In this document: one piece after another, positions 51,306-58,907 of the stretch | Layout: the number at the start of each line of letters is the position of its first letter | Position numbering within the stretch: the first letter of the stretch is position 1 | Notes under the pieces: model-generated | The model's input: the letters and a program-made list of their open reading frames with translations, nothing else | What the model was told of the DNA's origin: nothing | The model's database searches: none | Assembly (NCBI GenBank): GCA_900548545.1 | Contig: URKX01000001.1 | Location: 62,001-126,000 of the forward strand | Length of the DNA stretch: 64,000 nt | Reading direction: 5' to 3' | Source of the DNA: an uncultured Oscillospiraceae bacterium | GTDB lineage: Bacteria > Bacillota > Clostridia > Oscillospirales > Acutalibacteraceae | Program-made: the position numbers and the translations under genes

Positions 51306-52009
51306 CAGTGGGCAGCCTCCTTTCCGTTATCCTTTTCCTGAAGCTTCTGGCAGGAAGCCGCCATGGGGCAGTTCTGGCAGCCGGTGGCTTCCGGCGCCTT
51401 GCCCTCTTTCGAGAGCTTGCCAGCCAGGGCAATGAGCATCCCGAACACGAAGAAGCCTCCGGGAGGCAGCAGGAAGATGATGATGGGCTCCATGAACCCG
51501 GAGAGCACAGGCAGCCCGAACACGGTGCCGGCGCCCAGCAGCTCCCGGATGATGCCCATGGCAAGCAAGGTGGCGGTGAAGCCCACGCCCATGCCCAAGC
51601 CGTCCAGCAGGGAGGGGAGCACCTTGTTCTTGCTGGCAAACATCTCCGCCCGGCCCAAGATGATGCAGTTTACAACGATCAGAGGCAGGAACACGCCCAG
51701 GGCCTCGTCCAAAGCGGGGGAGAAAGCCTGGATAAACAGCTGCACAATGGTGACGAAGCCCGCCACAATGGTGATGAAGGCGGGGATGCGCACCTTGTCG
51801 GGGATGACCTTGCGCAGCAGGGAGATCACCACGTTGGAGCACACCAGCACAAAGGTGGTGGCGGCGCCCATGCCGATGGCGTTGGAGGCGGCGGTGGTGA
51901 CAGCCAGGGTGGCGCAGCAGCCCAGCACCAGGCGCAGCACCGGGTTTTCCTTAATGATGCCCTTGGTAAATTCCTGCCACAGGGAGGGGTATCTCTTTTC
52001 CACGGTCAC
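51305..52009 (-). CDS. rnfE: Rnf complex subunit RnfE
   Basis: A 234-residue membrane protein with about six helices. FTKGIIKENPVLRLVLGCC near residue 14 and VNCIILGRAEMFASKN near residue 118 match RnfE/NqrD, with the paired Cys. A C-terminal extension carries extra Cys (GCQNCPMAASC), which is uncommon and could hold a metal or be a disulfide-rich tail. The GTG at 52009 overlaps the rnfG stop (GTGA); a second GTG at 52003 has AGGAGG 9 bases upstream and may be the real start. Confidence 0.94.
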   Translation of the reverse strand: MTVEKRYPSLWQEFTKGIIKENPVLRLVLGCCATLAVTTAASNAIGMGAATTFVLVCSNVVISLLRKVIPDKVRIPAFITIVAGFVTIVQLFIQAFSPALDEALGVFLPLIVVNCIILGRAEMFASKNKVLPSLLDGLGMGVGFTATLLAMGIIRELLGAGTVFGLPVLSGFMEPIIIFLLPPGGFFVFGMLIALAGKLSKEGKAPEATGCQNCPMAASCQKLQEKDNGKEAAH

Positions 52010-52560
52010 GCGCCTCCTTTCACAGCGTAATATTGTTCAATGGCCTGGTTCACCGCATTGGTGACGGCGGTGGAGGTGACCGTGGCGCCGGTCATGGCCT
52101 CGATCTGGCCATCGGAGGGGGTCTGGTATTTCACCACAGAGAGGCCGCCTTCCGGGGCGGGCTGTAAGTACTGGTCCAAGAAGCTGGATTTGGTGGCGTT
52201 GGCGCCCAGGCCGGGGGTTTCGTCGTGGGAGAGGATCACCACGCCGGTGATGCTGCCCTCCGCGTCGATGCCGGTCATGACGCTGACCGTGCCGCCGTAG
52301 CCGCTGGCGCCGGTTTCAAACACGTAGCCGGCCAGCTCCCCGCCGGAAAGGCCCGTGTAGTAAGCGCCGCCCTCCTGGGGCTCGAAGGTGTCCGCCTGGG
52401 GCAGGACGATCTTCCGGGAGGCCTCGGCGTTTTCCGCTTCCAGCTGGGCAATGCGGTCCCGGGTGAGCAGGTTGGTGCCCGCCAGGGCGGCGGAAACTAC
52501 CACGCAGATGATAAACAGCACCGCGGTGGGGCGCAGGATGCTTTTTGCGTCAAGCTTCAT
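52006..52560 (-). CDS. rnfG: Rnf complex subunit RnfG
   Basis: A 184-residue protein with one N-terminal membrane helix (PTAVLFIICVVVSAALAG) and an extracytoplasmic FMN-binding domain. The flavin-attachment motif is TGATVTSTAV near residue 160, with the Thr that carries covalent FMN, and GYVFETGASGYGGTVSVMTG lies ahead of it. The ATG at 52560 lies inside the end of rnfD (11-base overlap) and starts the usual RnfG sequence; the frame extends to 52599 without need. Confidence 0.95.
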   Translation of the reverse strand: MKLDAKSILRPTAVLFIICVVVSAALAGTNLLTRDRIAQLEAENAEASRKIVLPQADTFEPQEGGAYYTGLSGGELAGYVFETGASGYGGTVSVMTGIDAEGSITGVVILSHDETPGLGANATKSSFLDQYLQPAPEGGLSVVKYQTPSDGQIEAMTGATVTSTAVTNAVNQAIEQYYAVKGGA

Positions 52561-53515
52561 CTTTCGCGCCCCCTTTTTTCTGCTTTTTCGGGGCCCCAAA
52601 GGGATGGGGCTTGATGGCCCGCTCGATCAGCGGGGTGAGGATGTTCATCAGAATGATGGAGTAGGAAACGCCTTCCGGCAGGGAGCCAAACTCCCGGATG
52701 AGCATGGTGACCAGCCCGCAGCCAAAGGCGAAGACGATGCGGCCCCAGAAGTATAGGGGGCTGGTGGTGTAGTCGGTGGCCATGAAGAAGGCGCCCAGCA
52801 GCAGCCCGCCGGAGAGCAGGTCAAACAGGGGGTCGCGGCCCATCATCATGGAGAGCGCCGCCACCGTGGCCAGGTAGGTCACCGGGATGACGGGGGAGAT
52901 CACCCGCCGGGCGATGAGGTAGACGCCGCCCAGCAGGATGGCCAGGGCGCAGGTTTCACCCAGGCAGCCGCCGGTGTTTCCCAAAAACAGATCCAGGTAG
53001 GAGGGCAGTTCCCCGCCGCCCTCTTTCAGGATGCCCAGGGGGGTGGCCGTGGTCACCGCGTCGGCCGTGGCGGCGTAGTCAAAGGGCTGCACCCAGTGGG
53101 TCATCCGGGAGGGGAAGGAGTTTAACAGGATGATCCGGGCGGTCAGCGCCGGGTTTACAAAGTTCTGGCCGATGCCGCCGAACATCTGCTTGACCACCAC
53201 AATGGCCGCTACGCTGCCAAATACAGCGATCAGGGGGTTGATGGTCACCGGCAGGTTCAGCGCCAGCAGGATGCCTGTCACCACGCAGCTGAGGTCCCCC
53301 ACGGTCTGGGGGCGCTTCATCACCCGGCGGGACAGGTACTCGCTGAGGATACAGGAGGCCACGCAGGTGAGGATGACCACCGCCGCCCGGAGGCCAAATA
53401 AGATCACCGAGGCGATCATGGCGGGGCAAAGGGCGATGATCACGTCCAGCATAATGTTCTGGGTGGTCCTCCCGCCGTTAAAATGGGGGGAGGAAGATAC
53501 CATGAGTTTTTCCAT
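52550..53515 (-). CDS. rnfD: Rnf complex subunit RnfD
   Basis: A 321-residue membrane protein with about nine helices, including the N-terminal SPHFNGGRTTQNIMLDVI segment. The DAVTTATPLG motif near residue 158 holds the Thr that carries covalent FMN in RnfD/NqrB. It begins directly after the rnfC stop codon. The Lys-rich tail (APKKQKKGGAK) is cytoplasmic. Confidence 0.95.
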   Translation of the reverse strand: MEKLMVSSSPHFNGGRTTQNIMLDVIIALCPAMIASVILFGLRAAVVILTCVASCILSEYLSRRVMKRPQTVGDLSCVVTGILLALNLPVTINPLIAVFGSVAAIVVVKQMFGGIGQNFVNPALTARIILLNSFPSRMTHWVQPFDYAATADAVTTATPLGILKEGGGELPSYLDLFLGNTGGCLGETCALAILLGGVYLIARRVISPVIPVTYLATVAALSMMMGRDPLFDLLSGGLLLGAFFMATDYTTSPLYFWGRIVFAFGCGLVTMLIREFGSLPEGVSYSIILMNILTPLIERAIKPHPFGAPKKQKKGGAKDEA

Positions 53516-54862
53516 TTATTTCTTACCTCCACTTCCGGCCTTGCGCACATAGCTTTTTCCAAGGCGGATGGCCTGCACCAGCCGCCGCCCTGCCGGGCAG
53601 GAGAAGGCACAGCAGCCGCATTCCATGCAGGTCATCACGTTCAGGGCCTTCAGGCCCTCCACGTCTTTGCGCTCTGTGGCCTGTTCCAGCTTGGTGGGCA
53701 TCAGGTTCATGGGGCAGGCGGCCACGCACCGTCCGCAGCGGATGCAGGCGGTGGGCTGCCGCAGGGCGGCTTCCCGCTCATCAAAGGCCAGGATGGCGTT
53801 GTTCTGCTTTAAAATGGGCAGCTCATCGCTCACGATAGCCACACCCATCATGGGGCCGCCCATGATCAGCTTTTTGGGTTCCGACTTGTACCCGTCGCAG
53901 AACGCCACCACGTCTTTGATGGGCGTGCCCACCGGCACAATGACGTTTTGGGGATGGGCAATGGCCGAGCCGTCAATGGTCACCCGCTTCAAAGTCAGGG
54001 GCATCCCGGTGCGCATATAGCTTGCCAAAAACGAAATAGAGCCTATGTTCATCACCAGGCATCCCACGTCCGCGGGAAGTTTGCCCTCGGGGACCTTCCG
54101 GCCGGTGCAGGCCTGCACCAGCACTTTTTCAGCGCCCTGGGGGTAGCGGCTCTTCAGGGCCAGCACCCGCACCTCGTCCCGGGGGTCCCGCTTGGGGTCG
54201 CCGGCGATTTCGGTGAGCTTCTGGATCACGTCGGGCTTGTTGTCCTCCACAGCGATGATCACCCGCTGCACGCCCAGGATCTCTTTCACCTTGTAAATGC
54301 CTTCCAGCACGTTGCGGCCGTTTTCCAGGGCCTCCCGGTGGTCGGAGGTGACGTAGGGCTCGCATTCCGCCACGTTCACCAGCAGGGTGTCGATCTGCTT
54401 GCCCTCGGGGACATTGAGCTTCACGTGGGCGGGGAACCCGGCACCGCCCAGGCCCACCAGGCCGGCAGACCTGGCCGCGCTGGCCAGTTCTTCCTTGGTG
54501 GTGATGGGTGCGGGGGGGTAGATCCCCGGGTCTTTTTCCATGGCCCCGTCTGACTCCACCACCACGGCTTGGGTCATCTGCCCGCCGGTGAGCATCACCG
54601 TGGTGATGTCCATCACCGTGCCGGACACAGAGGAGTGCACCGGGACGCTCATATACGCTTCGTTGTCGCCCACCACAGTGCCCACATAGACGTGATCCCC
54701 CTTTTTCACCGTGGGGATACAGGGGGCGCCAATGTGCTGCTGCATGGGTAAAATGACCTTTTCCGGAGGCGGCATGGTGGCCGTGGGGGTGTCCCAGGTG
54801 TTTTTGTGATGGGGCACCGCCGCTCCGCCATGGGTGCGGAAAGGATGTTTTGGAAACTCCAT
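53516..54862 (-). CDS. rnfC: Rnf complex subunit RnfC (NADH-binding)
   Basis: A 448-residue peripheral subunit. The N-terminal region (HHKNTWDTPTATMPPP) leads to an NuoF-like NADH/FMN domain (GLVGLGGAGFPAHVKLNVP near residue 138) and two [4Fe-4S] motifs, CIRCGRCVAACP near residue 366 and CMECGCCAFSCPAG near residue 405. It exchanges electrons with NAD. The frame stays open to 55486, but MEFPKHPF at 54862 is the family start; the ribosome site there (GAAAGG) is rather far. It is the first gene of the rnfCDGEAB operon, with a promoter at 54930. Confidence 0.95.
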   Translation of the reverse strand: MEFPKHPFRTHGGAAVPHHKNTWDTPTATMPPPEKVILPMQQHIGAPCIPTVKKGDHVYVGTVVGDNEAYMSVPVHSSVSGTVMDITTVMLTGGQMTQAVVVESDGAMEKDPGIYPPAPITTKEELASAARSAGLVGLGGAGFPAHVKLNVPEGKQIDTLLVNVAECEPYVTSDHREALENGRNVLEGIYKVKEILGVQRVIIAVEDNKPDVIQKLTEIAGDPKRDPRDEVRVLALKSRYPQGAEKVLVQACTGRKVPEGKLPADVGCLVMNIGSISFLASYMRTGMPLTLKRVTIDGSAIAHPQNVIVPVGTPIKDVVAFCDGYKSEPKKLIMGGPMMGVAIVSDELPILKQNNAILAFDEREAALRQPTACIRCGRCVAACPMNLMPTKLEQATERKDVEGLKALNVMTCMECGCCAFSCPAGRRLVQAIRLGKSYVRKAGSGGKK

Positions 54863-54929
54863 AGCTTCATTCCAGCCTTTCGTTCTAAAAGCCCCGCACC
54901 TATAAAGGGAGAGGGGCCTATTTGAAATC

Positions 54930-54958
54930 ATTGTACCTGAAAAACAGAAAACCTGCAA
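54930..54958 (-). promoter_or_regulatory. Promoter of the rnf operon
   Basis: On the minus strand TTGCAG (54958-54953), 17 bp, then TACAAT (54935-54930), about 60 bases before rnfC. Of the 354-base divergent interval 54863-55216, the right part holds TATAAT at 55062-55067 for the rightward gene and a small hairpin (GCCGGT/ACCGGC, 55087). Confidence 0.75.
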
Positions 54959-55216
54959 GATAAATAAAAGATTATCAATGTATTTGCCAGTTTTCGGGGC
55001 AAGGGGTTCGCCAACGCGGGGTTCTGCAAGGAAAAGGATGGCGCAAGGTTCCCGATTGGGGTATAATCCAAAGGGGAGAAACCGGGCCGGTTTTAGACCG
55101 GCAGCCGGGGTTTGAAAAAATAAAAAATTTTTTGCAAGGGTGAGTGGAATCGGGACGCTGATTCGTATTCCTGGTGAAAGCCCCTCAAGGGGAAAACTTC
55201 CAAGGAGGAAACCAGC

Positions 55217-55534
55217 ATGAAAAAATTGATCGCATTGGTTATGGCAGGGATGATGGTAGTCAGTTTGGGGACCACCGCTTTGGCGGCCGGCGGCCACCAT
55301 GGCAGAGGGGCCGGCAGCGGCCAAGGCCAGGGCATGGGCCAAAACTGGGTGGACGCTGACGGCGACGGTGCGTGCGACAACTACCAAAACGGTGGACTCG
55401 GCCAAGGCCAGGGCCAGGGCCAAAACTGGGTGGACACTGACGGCGACGGCGCGTGCGACAACTGCCAGAACGGCGGCCATGGCCAAGGCAAGGGAGGACG
55501 GTTCCGGAACACCTGCTGGCGGATGGCCCTGTAA
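55217..55534 (+). CDS. Small secreted Gly/Gln-rich protein with two Asp-rich calcium-loop repeats
   Basis: A 105-residue protein with a clear signal peptide (cleavage near ALA-A, residue 23). The mature part has Gly-Gln-rich linkers (GSGQGQGMGQ, GQGQGQGQ) and two near-identical 20-residue units at 41-60 and 68-87, each with NWVD(A/T)DGDGACDN. DxDGDGxxD is the calcium-loop pattern of thrombospondin type 3 and dockerin-like repeats. AAGGAGG precedes the ATG. It lies 60 bases before an ECF sigma gene, whose anti-sigma partner ends in a similar Gly-Gln-Ser tail, so the three probably act together. Confidence 0.8.
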   Translation: MKKLIALVMAGMMVVSLGTTALAAGGHHGRGAGSGQGQGMGQNWVDADGDGACDNYQNGGLGQGQGQGQNWVDTDGDGACDNCQNGGHGQGKGGRFRNTCWRMAL

Positions 55535-55593
55535 AGGAACCCAGCGATACGCTGGAAAGACAGGAGAAGCAAGCGAAGGAGAGTTGGTGGGAG

Positions 55594-56082
55594 ATGCGAG
55601 GCGAGGAGGAAGTCCGCCGGGCCATGGAGGCCTATGGGGACATGGTATGGCGGGTGTGCATGGTGCACCTGAAAAACGCGGCGGACACCGAGGATATCCT
55701 GCAAGAGGTGTTTCTCAAGTTTGCCTTGCACAGCCAACCCTTTGAAAGCCCCCAGCACGAAAAAGCCTGGGTGCTGCGGGTGGCCATCAACCGGTGCCGG
55801 GACGTGCTGCGGGGGGTGTTCCGGGGGAAGACGGCCTCCCTGGACGAGGTGATGGACTGCCAGGCAGAGCCGGTCCCCCAAGAGCACCGGGACTTGCTGG
55901 CGGCGGTGTTGGAGCTGCCGGCCAAGTACAAAGATGTGGTGTACCTTCATTATTTTGAGGGGTACACCGCCGGGGAGATCGGCAAACTGCTCCACAAGAA
56001 CACCAACACGGTGTACACCTGGTTGGAGCGGGCCCGCAAACTTTTAAAAACACAGCTGGAAGGAGGGGACTGCCATGGATGA
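55594..56082 (+). CDS. ECF-type RNA polymerase sigma factor
   Basis: A 162-residue sigma-70 family protein with regions 2 and 4. Region 2 has YGDMVWRVCMVHLKNAADTEDILQEVFLKF in part (core-binding and -10 recognition) and region 4 has LPAKYKDVVYLHYFEGYTAGEIGKLL in part, with the TVYTWLERARKLLK recognition helix. The ATG at 55594 starts the domain; the frame stays open to 55453. The next gene, an RsgI-like membrane anti-sigma factor, overlaps its end by 8 bases, the usual arrangement for a sigma/anti-sigma pair. Confidence 0.92.
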   Translation: MRGEEEVRRAMEAYGDMVWRVCMVHLKNAADTEDILQEVFLKFALHSQPFESPQHEKAWVLRVAINRCRDVLRGVFRGKTASLDEVMDCQAEPVPQEHRDLLAAVLELPAKYKDVVYLHYFEGYTAGEIGKLLHKNTNTVYTWLERARKLLKTQLEGGDCHG

Positions 56083-56842
56083 CAAGATCCGTCAAGCGTT
56101 GGGGCAGCTGCAAGCCCCCCGGCAGGTCAAAGACCGGGCCTATCAGGCTGTCCTGGAAAAGGCGGCCCCCAAGCCCAAACGGCGGCCGGTGTGGCAGCCT
56201 GCCCTGGCCTTTTGCGCCCTACTGGTGTTCCTGCTGGGGGCGGGAGGCTGGGTGTACCTGACCCCCACCGCCTACCTCAGCGTCGATGTAAACCCCTCTC
56301 TGGAGCTGGGCATCAACCGGTTCGGCACCGTGGTGCGGGTGGATGCCTACAACGCCGATGGGGAAACCCTGGCCCAGTCCCTCCAGGCCCGGTTCCGGGG
56401 CTATGAGGATGTGGTGGAGGAGCTGTTGGAGCTGGATGTGGTCAACGCCCCGGGAGCCACCCTCACCTTGACCGTGGCCGGGGGAAATGAAACCCAGTGC
56501 CAGCGCATCCTCAGCCAGGTGGAAGAGGAATCCGCAGGGTGCCGGAACGTCCAGTGCCAGGGGGCCAGCCTTGAGGAACGGGACCAGGCTTTGGAAGCCG
56601 GGCTGGCCCTGGGCAAGTACCGGGTGTATGTGGAGATCGCCGCTTTGGACAGCACCTTTACCCCGGAGGAAGCCCAGTCCATGACTATGGCCCAGCTGCG
56701 CCGGAAACTGGAAGAGCTTTCCGGTGAGGAGAGTACCGCTGGGAATGGCCAGGGCAGCGGTTCCGGCCAAGGGGCTGGTGCCGGGAACGGCCAGGGCAGC
56801 GGCTCCGGCCAAGGGCATAGAGGTCGCTGGAAGAGTGAGTGA
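56075..56842 (+). CDS. RsgI-like membrane anti-sigma factor
   Basis: A 255-residue single-pass protein. Residues 1-38 are a short cytoplasmic part that would hold the sigma factor, residues 42-61 the membrane helix (PALAFCALLVFLLGAGGWVY), then an RsgI-type middle domain starting TAYLSVDVNPSLELGINRFG. RsgI proteins are known to cleave themselves at an Asn-Pro in this strand; N73-P74 is present here. The C-terminal ~33 residues are a Gly-Ser-Gln tail (GQGSGSGQGAGAGNGQGSG) without a carbohydrate-binding module, unlike cellulosomal RsgI. It overlaps the sigma gene. Confidence 0.88.
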   Translation: MDDKIRQALGQLQAPRQVKDRAYQAVLEKAAPKPKRRPVWQPALAFCALLVFLLGAGGWVYLTPTAYLSVDVNPSLELGINRFGTVVRVDAYNADGETLAQSLQARFRGYEDVVEELLELDVVNAPGATLTLTVAGGNETQCQRILSQVEEESAGCRNVQCQGASLEERDQALEAGLALGKYRVYVEIAALDSTFTPEEAQSMTMAQLRRKLEELSGEESTAGNGQGSGSGQGAGAGNGQGSGSGQGHRGRWKSE

Positions 56843-56849
56843 AATAAAG

Positions 56850-56881
56850 AAGGAGGCGCAAACACGCCTCCTTTTCTCTTT
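56850..56881 (+). terminator. Terminator after the sigma/anti-sigma cluster
   Basis: AAGGAGGCG pairs with CGCCTCCTT around CAAACA, followed by TTCTCTTTT. Confidence 0.85.
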
Positions 56882-56971
56882 TGAGGGAGTAACAGTGTCC
56901 GCAAATGAACACTGTTCTTTGCCGAAAGAGCTTGCTACAATGGAGCAAAACGTATGTGAGGTAAATGCCCG

Positions 56972-57175
56972 ATGGAAAGGTTTCGAATTCCCTGTAAAAT
57001 ACCCAAAGCCCCGCCCAGCACAACCAAGTCCATCCGTTTTCCCAATGCGTTGGTGGAGCAGGTGGAACAGGCAATCCAAAGGACAGATTGCACTTTTTCC
57101 GCTTTTGTGTTGGAAGCAGTACGGTTTGCCCTGGAACATTTAGGACAGGAGGAAACACCGCCCTATCACGGTTGA
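56972..57175 (+). CDS. Small ribbon-helix-helix-like DNA-binding protein
   Basis: A 67-residue protein: a basic N-terminal arm (MERFRIPCKIPKAPPSTT), then KSIRFPNALVEQVEQAIQRT and CTFSAFVLEAVRFALEHL, the strand-helix-helix pattern of YlcI/YnfO-type ribbon-helix-helix proteins. GAGGT lies about 10 bases before the ATG. It sits between the sigma cluster terminator and the convergent MATE gene, apparently alone. A regulatory role is inferred from the fold. Confidence 0.7.
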   Translation: MERFRIPCKIPKAPPSTTKSIRFPNALVEQVEQAIQRTDCTFSAFVLEAVRFALEHLGQEETPPYHG

Positions 57176-57180
57176 TTTTT

Positions 57181-58566
57181 TCAGGTTTGCTCGGTAAGGG
57201 GGGCTTTTTCTTTCCGCCGCATCTCCCGCCAGATGGTCAGCAGCATGGTGATGTAGCAGGCGGCCCCGCCGATAAAGTTGGAAATGGGTTCCGCCAGGAA
57301 CACGCCGGTGACCCCCAGGCCGAACAGGTGGGGCAGCAGCAGGGTTAGCGGCGCCACAATGACCACCTTCCGGAACAGGGAGAAGAACACAGCCTGTTTG
57401 GAGCGCCCCAGGGCCACGGCTGCCGATTGCCCGGCCATTTGCAGGCTCATCATGAAAAAGCCGAAGAAATAGATGTGCATACTGGGCACGGCGGCTTCCC
57501 GCAGGGCGGTTTCGTTGCTGAACAGGCCGATGAAAAACCGGGGGAACAAGAACAGCAGCAGCCACACCACGGTGGTGTACACCACGCAGAGGATGGTGGT
57601 GAACAAAATGCCGGCGCGCACCCGTTTGTACTCCTTCGCGCCGTAGTTAAAGCCCATCACCGGCTGGGCGGCATGGGTCACGCCGTTGATGGGGGTGGAA
57701 ACCACCTCCCGCACAGAGTTGATGATGGTCATGACGCCCACGTACAGGTCGCCGCCAAAGGTTTGCAGCGTGGAGTTGCAGGCCACCTGGACAATGGAGT
57801 TGGTGATGGCCATGACGAAGCTGGAAAAGCCCAGGCTAATGATCTGCCACACCAGCTTCAGCTGGAGTTTCATGGCGGAGGGCTCCAGGCGGATGAGGGT
57901 GCGCTTCCCCCGCAGGAAGGACACCGCCCAGACGGTGGAGAAAAATTGGGCGATGATGGTGGCCAAAGCCGCCCCCTGCACCCCCATGTCCAGCAGGAAG
58001 ATGAAAATGGGGTCCAGCACGATGTTGGTCACTGCCCCCAGCAGCACGGTCATCATGCCCTTGCGGCCAAAGCCCTGGGCGTTGATGAAGTTGTTCATCC
58101 CCAGGCTGATCATCACAAACACGCTGCCGCACAGGTAGATGGTGATGTAGCCGTTGGCGTAGGGGTAGGTGGCGTCGCTGGCGCCAAAGGCGTACAGCAG
58201 CGGCTGTTTGATCAGCAGGATCACCGCCGTCAGCACCACGCCGGTGCCCACCAACAGGGCAAAGGTGTTGCCCATGATGACCCGGGCCTTTTCCAGGTTG
58301 CCCCGGCCCCGCTCAATGGAGAACAGGGGCGATCCTCCCATGCCGAACAGGTTGGCAAAAGCGGTCACAATGGAGATGATGGGGAAGGTCAGCCCCAGGC
58401 CGGTGAGGGCGTTGCCGGAAGCATCGGGCAGGCGGCCAATGTACATCCGGTCCACCACGCTGTACAGCACGTTGATCAGCTGGGCTACCGTCATGGGCAC
58501 GGCCAGGCGCAGGATGTTCCCCGCCACGCTGCCTTTGGAAAAGTCGTTTGTTTGGGTGGTTGTCAT
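57181..58566 (-). CDS. MATE family efflux transporter
   Basis: A 461-residue protein with twelve membrane helices in two halves. Family blocks are LINVLYSVVDRMYIGRLPD near residue 25, GMGGSPLFSIERGRG near residue 75, MNNFINAQGFGRKGM near residue 155 and PVMGFNYGAKEYKR near residue 307. It exports drugs or metabolites with Na+ or H+ in exchange. It resembles the NorM/DinF-like group common in gut Clostridia. No regulator gene is adjacent, and it converges on the small DNA-binding protein gene. Confidence 0.92.
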   Translation of the reverse strand: MTTTQTNDFSKGSVAGNILRLAVPMTVAQLINVLYSVVDRMYIGRLPDASGNALTGLGLTFPIISIVTAFANLFGMGGSPLFSIERGRGNLEKARVIMGNTFALLVGTGVVLTAVILLIKQPLLYAFGASDATYPYANGYITIYLCGSVFVMISLGMNNFINAQGFGRKGMMTVLLGAVTNIVLDPIFIFLLDMGVQGAALATIIAQFFSTVWAVSFLRGKRTLIRLEPSAMKLQLKLVWQIISLGFSSFVMAITNSIVQVACNSTLQTFGGDLYVGVMTIINSVREVVSTPINGVTHAAQPVMGFNYGAKEYKRVRAGILFTTILCVVYTTVVWLLLFLFPRFFIGLFSNETALREAAVPSMHIYFFGFFMMSLQMAGQSAAVALGRSKQAVFFSLFRKVVIVAPLTLLLPHLFGLGVTGVFLAEPISNFIGGAACYITMLLTIWREMRRKEKAPLTEQT

Positions 58567-58775
58567 GGTGTGGTGATCGGTCCTTTCTGGGGTGGGCTGG
58601 ACGCAGCGCCGTTTTTTTTTATTTTACAAGAATTTGACAAAACTTGCAAGGGTGGAACCCTTCCGCTGGATGCCTGGGGCCCGGCGGGTTTTGTTCACAT
58701 TCCACAGAGCGGGGGGCGGCTGTGGAAAAACAGGGAAAAACCTGGGCAAATCCGCCGGTTCTGAGAAACTCGGGC

Positions 58776-58804
58776 TTTTCAAAAAGCCGGATCAGTGGTA
58801 TAAT
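58776..58804 (+). promoter_or_regulatory. Promoter of typA, extended -10
   Basis: TATAAT at 58799-58804 preceded by TGG, with TTTTCA 17 bp upstream as a weak -35. The leader to the gene is about 100 bases, GC-rich with inverted repeats. Confidence 0.55.
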
Positions 58805-58907
58805 AAATCGGTTAATGCGAAGAGCAGAATTTCGGCGCCCCTGTGTGGGGCTGGGGCGGCTTCCCCGCGGGGGGAGGCCCGGTTTAAGAAAGGATCGATG
58901 GGATTTC

